From: Aculops lycopersici
Taxonomy: Eukaryota > Arthropoda > Arachnida > Trombidiformes > Eriophyidae
Reading direction: 5' to 3'
DNA: 64,000 nucleotides
Assembly: GCA_015350385.1 (NCBI GenBank)
Contig: WNKI01000001.1
Location: 6,984,597 to 7,048,596, forward strand
Part shown: in pieces, positions 60,316-64,000 of the stretch
Layout: every line of letters starts with the position of its first letter
How positions within the stretch are numbered: position 1 is the stretch's first letter
The notes under the pieces: generated by a model
What the model saw: only the letters and a program-made list of their open reading frames with translations
Told to the model about the DNA's origin: nothing
The model's database searches: none
Translations under genes and position numbers: made by a program

Positions 60316-63300
60316 TTAACGTCGGACTTTCTTGTGAGGTTTTGGCGAGCTACTACTACTGTTATTGGCACTCTGGCTTGTCTTAGTCTTGCTCGTTGAA
60401 CTATCACTCTTCCTCTTGACCGCCTGTTCTTGGACATGATGAAAATTACTCTCAGCTATTAAGTTAGGTCTCTTCTCATCTAATTTACCTGCATAGGCGG
60501 TGGCTAGGGCGTAGAGATCCTGACGGTTGTCCTTCTCATTATTTCGGACATCCTCAATTTTCATTCCAATACCCTTGCCGAAATGTTTGATCGCTGGATA
60601 GACATCGATAACACTGATCATTACAATTAGGGCATTACGAATTTGGATGTAGTTGCTCGACTCCAAAGCCACCGTGAATGCTCTAGTTAGACGATAGTGC
60701 CACTTGTAGCATATGTCCCGATAGTTGTCATAGGTGATATGTTCTGAATTTTCAATATTAATTATGCTACCAGGGAAGTTTTCACATTGTTCAGTGTAAA
60801 CTTCAACGCTTGAGTGCCAATTGGCTGCAGATTTTAGGATGTTACACAGAAACCTTCCATAATGGCTTGCTTCATTTTCCGTGCAAGCACCAATCATGTA
60901 GGTAAGATCACATAATAATCTATCAAGACAGATAATTGTAGGATAATTTTCTACTTTCAATTCATGTAAGAAGAGCATAAACCTAGCGCTGTAGATGGCA
61001 TCATAGGCAGTCAACATAGACCGAGCAAATGGACAATGTTGAACAAACTGTCGGCTTTCCAGGTATACGTGATCATAGGCGGTTCTATCACAAAATAAGT
61101 CGTTCTTCTCGGATTCCAAATAGATCTTGATGTACTTCGTGTGCTCTATTTGATCGGCTTGTTCTTGTTTTAGTTTTTGGATTATATTATTACAACGTTC
61201 GCGTTCTTTCTTGCGCTTTGTGTCATTATCAATGGACTTGCCCAAATCATTCAAGTAAGTTTTCAACTTTTGTATTTCACGCTCATAGCTGTTGAGGGGC
61301 ACCTCTATATCACTCATTGATAATGTCCAAAATATCACAAATAGTTTTGCATTTAGATTATTTGTCTTATATTTCTCAATCAAACTTTGTTTTACATCTG
61401 CAGCTATAGGATCAATAACAGACTTGGCAGCCTCAACAAACTTGATGTTAAGAGTCTGCATACTAAGCTCTGGTTGCTCGCCCTCCTCTTCAACTGGAAT
61501 TGTTTTAGCTGCTTCCTCTTTCAGCTGATTGAATTTGGTCTTGATTCGATGGAAAACCATTGGCCTCGCCAGGAAGAAAGCTGAATCTGGATCTAGCTTA
61601 TAGGTGGTGAGAAGCTCCACGAGAGGTGGTAAAAATCTTATATAGTCTTCAATGTTTAATGCCATTGTCAAGAATACTCCATACTGAACTAGTGTTTCCT
61701 GGCATTGATCGTATAACTTCCCTACAAGCTTTAGAGGCGTCGCTTCATCGTGTTGATTGAAGAATAAGCTATCCCTTAATTGCGCCATGGATATACATAA
61801 TGGCATGGCAAGTTTAGATTCAACTAGAGCGTCTTTAAGTCTTGCCGACGGCTTCTTGGTATTCTTTGCTTGATTGAAGTAGGCACCCTCCGTCCTGAGC
61901 ACATCACCTCCCATCAGGGCTTCGACCCTTTCATCTGTGATATCCTGAGTTGTTTCGATACCTGTTAACTTTTGAATGAGATCAGTCAATAGGACCAAGT
62001 CTAGGCTATTACCTGACTTGAGCTGATAAGCTATATATTCTAAGAAACTTGAAAATTCGACCTTGTACCTCAGTATGATATTTGCCGAGAAGTTTGATAA
62101 ATTAGTTAGCCAGGGAGCTAGAGCCATTCCGTCAAATGATTTCTTGTTCTTGTGAGGGTCCGATAAACATTCTATAATGCAGTAAATAAGTACATCTAAT
62201 GCTAATGGTGTTAAAAATCTGAATGAGTCCACGACTAGCCCAATAAGGTTGTCGTAAGATTGGATTTGAAGCAATACATAATTCAAAACTATCACAGGGT
62301 TAGAATAGCATAATTTTCCCATCTGACGCCCGGTAAATCTAAGTAAGTCCTTACTAAGTCTCTTCATGTGATGTTTGGCACGAAGTAGAACTTGGCCTCT
62401 ATTCTTCAACATAATAGGGTTTGTACCTTCATCCTTCCAATTGTGATACAACTTATACCTGATATGATATTTGAAATTCTTGAGCAATGACCATAACTCG
62501 CGAGCTAAGCTTGTGTTACTACCTGAAAGTGACACGGAGGGTAAAACTGAATCGTTTAATACATCTAAAATTTGATAATATAATGGATTGGACTCCAAGT
62601 CGGTGGTTGACGTGTGATTTGTAGAGTTTGAGTTTGTTTGACCGTTAGATAGTAAGGAATATTTTAATATTCTTATGACCTTATGTAATAACAGTGTGTC
62701 AACACTTAGGAATGGACCCAAAGCGGTAAGCATGGGGAACAGGCGCTTGGGCAACTCCGAAATTGTTCTAATTTGTTTTGGTCCATATCTTCTCTCTGAT
62801 ATTGGTCTTATTCTTGAGTTCAATTGTTTGTTCAGGGCGCATTCCCTGTAGAGTGGGTTGATGAGATAATTGATGAGATCACAAGCGGATGCAGCAACTC
62901 TGTGGTGAGAGAAGCAAAAATATTCGGGTAATTTCTTAGCTAACATGAGAGCTTGGTCCCAATCGCCAATATCTATGAGGTGGCCACATATTTGTACTTT
63001 TTGATTATCTATCTCTAAAACGACTCGGTCTTCATTGGACAGACTTTCAAACACCGACTTCTGAGGTGGCTTCTCGCCATCACCTATGACAGCCATAGCA
63101 TATTTCTTGGATATAATTTTAGCCTCATCAACCAACTTCTTGTGGTAGTCTAAAATCTTTGCATCATGAGGCACCAGATATGGCCAGATATCCTCTATAT
63201 CGAGCAACTCTTTTTGAATTAATATTGCAACTAACCGGTAAAAGGTTTTTGCTAATTCTTCAGGTTTCTCTCTTTGTGCATAAAAGTTGAGTTTCAATGC

Positions 63301-63975
63301 AATCAGTTGGGTGATCTTTTCTCGGCTATTGTAAAAGTCATTTATAAAGTCAACATAAACATCAGACTCGTCCCTAATGGCATTATACTCAAACACTTCG
63401 AGTAACAGGTCCAAAACCCTATTTGGGTCAACAGAATAAGCGCCTATTATGGATGTGATGGTTTCGAGGACGTTTTCTTTGTTGTCAGGCTTCAATCTAG
63501 CGAATTCGGTGATTATCTTGGCGTAGCCTTCATTTTCTTCACGAAATAAATTATACTTCTTCTGCTTAAAGTATAATCTAGTTCTCAATCTATTATAACT
63601 AGTTGTGGGTATCTTCTTGTCCCTAACGAAACCCAGCTGGGCCAGAGTGTCAAACTCAAACCTTTCGTATAGTATAACATCTGAGATGACTTCATTTTTG
63701 ACAAGTGATCGCAAAAAGTTGACATATAATTCACGTTGCTCCTTTCGTCTCGCAATGCTTGTTTCAATTTCGCATTGAAATAGAACATCTACCAAGGCAT
63801 TCACGATCTCTCGCTTGTGTTTATCATGCGCTAGTTTTAGAATTGATTTTAGACTTTGTATAGCCAATTCTTGAGTTTGAACGCCACTAATTACCTCCTG
63901 AACCATAAGATAGAGTCCATGCTGATTGCGTGGAGATCTAATGGTCAGAGGCGGCGATTTGGAGGCTGCTGCCAT
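60316..63975 (-). CDS. THOC2: THO complex subunit 2
   Basis: 1219 residues in one exon from the ATG at 63975. The helical N-terminal THOC2 region is recognisable (YERFEFDTLAQLGFVRDKKIPTTSYNRLRTRLYFKQKKYNLFREENEGYAKI), as are PEYFCFSHHRVAASACDLINYLI and NPVIVLNYVLLQIQSYDNLI. The Tho2 domain includes LSMSDIEVPLNSYEREIQKLK and YHYRLTRAF-like ends. THOC2 is the scaffold of THO/TREX, which couples transcription to mRNA export. Human THOC2 is about 1590 residues. The missing part is the long charged C-terminal tail, reduced here to a Lys/Ser stretch ending KPHKKVRR. The start is complete within the window, with 25 bases of upstream sequence left. Confidence 0.94.
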   Translation of the reverse strand: MAAASKSPPLTIRSPRNQHGLYLMVQEVISGVQTQELAIQSLKSILKLAHDKHKREIVNALVDVLFQCEIETSIARRKEQRELYVNFLRSLVKNEVISDVILYERFEFDTLAQLGFVRDKKIPTTSYNRLRTRLYFKQKKYNLFREENEGYAKIITEFARLKPDNKENVLETITSIIGAYSVDPNRVLDLLLEVFEYNAIRDESDVYVDFINDFYNSREKITQLIALKLNFYAQREKPEELAKTFYRLVAILIQKELLDIEDIWPYLVPHDAKILDYHKKLVDEAKIISKKYAMAVIGDGEKPPQKSVFESLSNEDRVVLEIDNQKVQICGHLIDIGDWDQALMLAKKLPEYFCFSHHRVAASACDLINYLINPLYRECALNKQLNSRIRPISERRYGPKQIRTISELPKRLFPMLTALGPFLSVDTLLLHKVIRILKYSLLSNGQTNSNSTNHTSTTDLESNPLYYQILDVLNDSVLPSVSLSGSNTSLARELWSLLKNFKYHIRYKLYHNWKDEGTNPIMLKNRGQVLLRAKHHMKRLSKDLLRFTGRQMGKLCYSNPVIVLNYVLLQIQSYDNLIGLVVDSFRFLTPLALDVLIYCIIECLSDPHKNKKSFDGMALAPWLTNLSNFSANIILRYKVEFSSFLEYIAYQLKSGNSLDLVLLTDLIQKLTGIETTQDITDERVEALMGGDVLRTEGAYFNQAKNTKKPSARLKDALVESKLAMPLCISMAQLRDSLFFNQHDEATPLKLVGKLYDQCQETLVQYGVFLTMALNIEDYIRFLPPLVELLTTYKLDPDSAFFLARPMVFHRIKTKFNQLKEEAAKTIPVEEEGEQPELSMQTLNIKFVEAAKSVIDPIAADVKQSLIEKYKTNNLNAKLFVIFWTLSMSDIEVPLNSYEREIQKLKTYLNDLGKSIDNDTKRKKERERCNNIIQKLKQEQADQIEHTKYIKIYLESEKNDLFCDRTAYDHVYLESRQFVQHCPFARSMLTAYDAIYSARFMLFLHELKVENYPTIICLDRLLCDLTYMIGACTENEASHYGRFLCNILKSAANWHSSVEVYTEQCENFPGSIINIENSEHITYDNYRDICYKWHYRLTRAFTVALESSNYIQIRNALIVMISVIDVYPAIKHFGKGIGMKIEDVRNNEKDNRQDLYALATAYAGKLDEKRPNLIAESNFHHVQEQAVKRKSDSSTSKTKTSQSANNSSSSSPKPHKKVRR

Positions 63976-64000
63976 CGTTCGCTTGCCAATAGTGATGACG

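Overview
This is eukaryotic nuclear DNA, most likely from an arthropod and probably a mite. A TATA-driven Val/Pro/Lys-repeat cuticle-type protein and a secreted chitin-binding protein point to an arthropod. About twenty conserved housekeeping genes are present, and almost all are single open exons, even those over 800 codons. Only four genes need introns. Three of these carry two short introns each (81-100 nt, all phase 0), and the cuticle gene has two longer ones. Such intron loss with tight spacing fits the streamlined genomes reported for eriophyoid mites, but that placement is an inference.

Layout. 1-6400 is gene-poor, low-complexity DNA with microsatellites and repeated CAGGTAG words, ending in the TATA box of the cuticle-type gene (6605-8151, +). 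8152-13353 is a second gene-poor block. From 13.3 kb the window becomes dense. In order: NRF-6-like acyltransferase (+); an exportin-5-like karyopherin whose N-terminus resembles importin-beta1 (-); Sin3 corepressor (+); Rab27 (-); katanin p60 (+); PGAP2 (+); TFIIF alpha (-); a WD40 protein resembling UTP4 (+); a C2H2 zinc-finger protein (-); PIP5K (+); the histone methyltransferase KMT5A/PR-Set7 (-); a Gln-rich orphan (+); the phosphate exporter XPR1 (+); a partial duplicate of the Gln-rich gene's 3' end; an SLC41 Mg2+ transporter (+); a CPAP1-like chitin-binding protein (-); a small DMAC1-like membrane protein (+); AK6 (+); a polypeptide GalNAc-transferase (+); a small secreted Tyr/Pro-rich protein (+); AIFM1 (-); a frame-broken coding relic; a TspanC8-type tetraspanin (-); and THOC2 (-).

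Neighbours are arranged as divergent and convergent pairs with short shared spacers. Two convergent pairs (PIP5K/KMT5A and SLC41/CPAP1) share back-to-back AATAAA/TTTATT poly(A) signals. I see no operon-like functional grouping, although several products act in the nucleus (Sin3, TFIIF alpha, KMT5A, THOC2, the karyopherin).

The most unusual feature is the karyopherin. One uninterrupted 1171-codon frame has about 160 N-terminal residues of importin-beta1 type, followed by about 1000 residues of exportin-5 type. Next in interest are the partial duplication between XPR1 and SLC41, with near-identical coding but diverged non-coding sequence, and the frame-broken relic at 56.5-57.6 kb.
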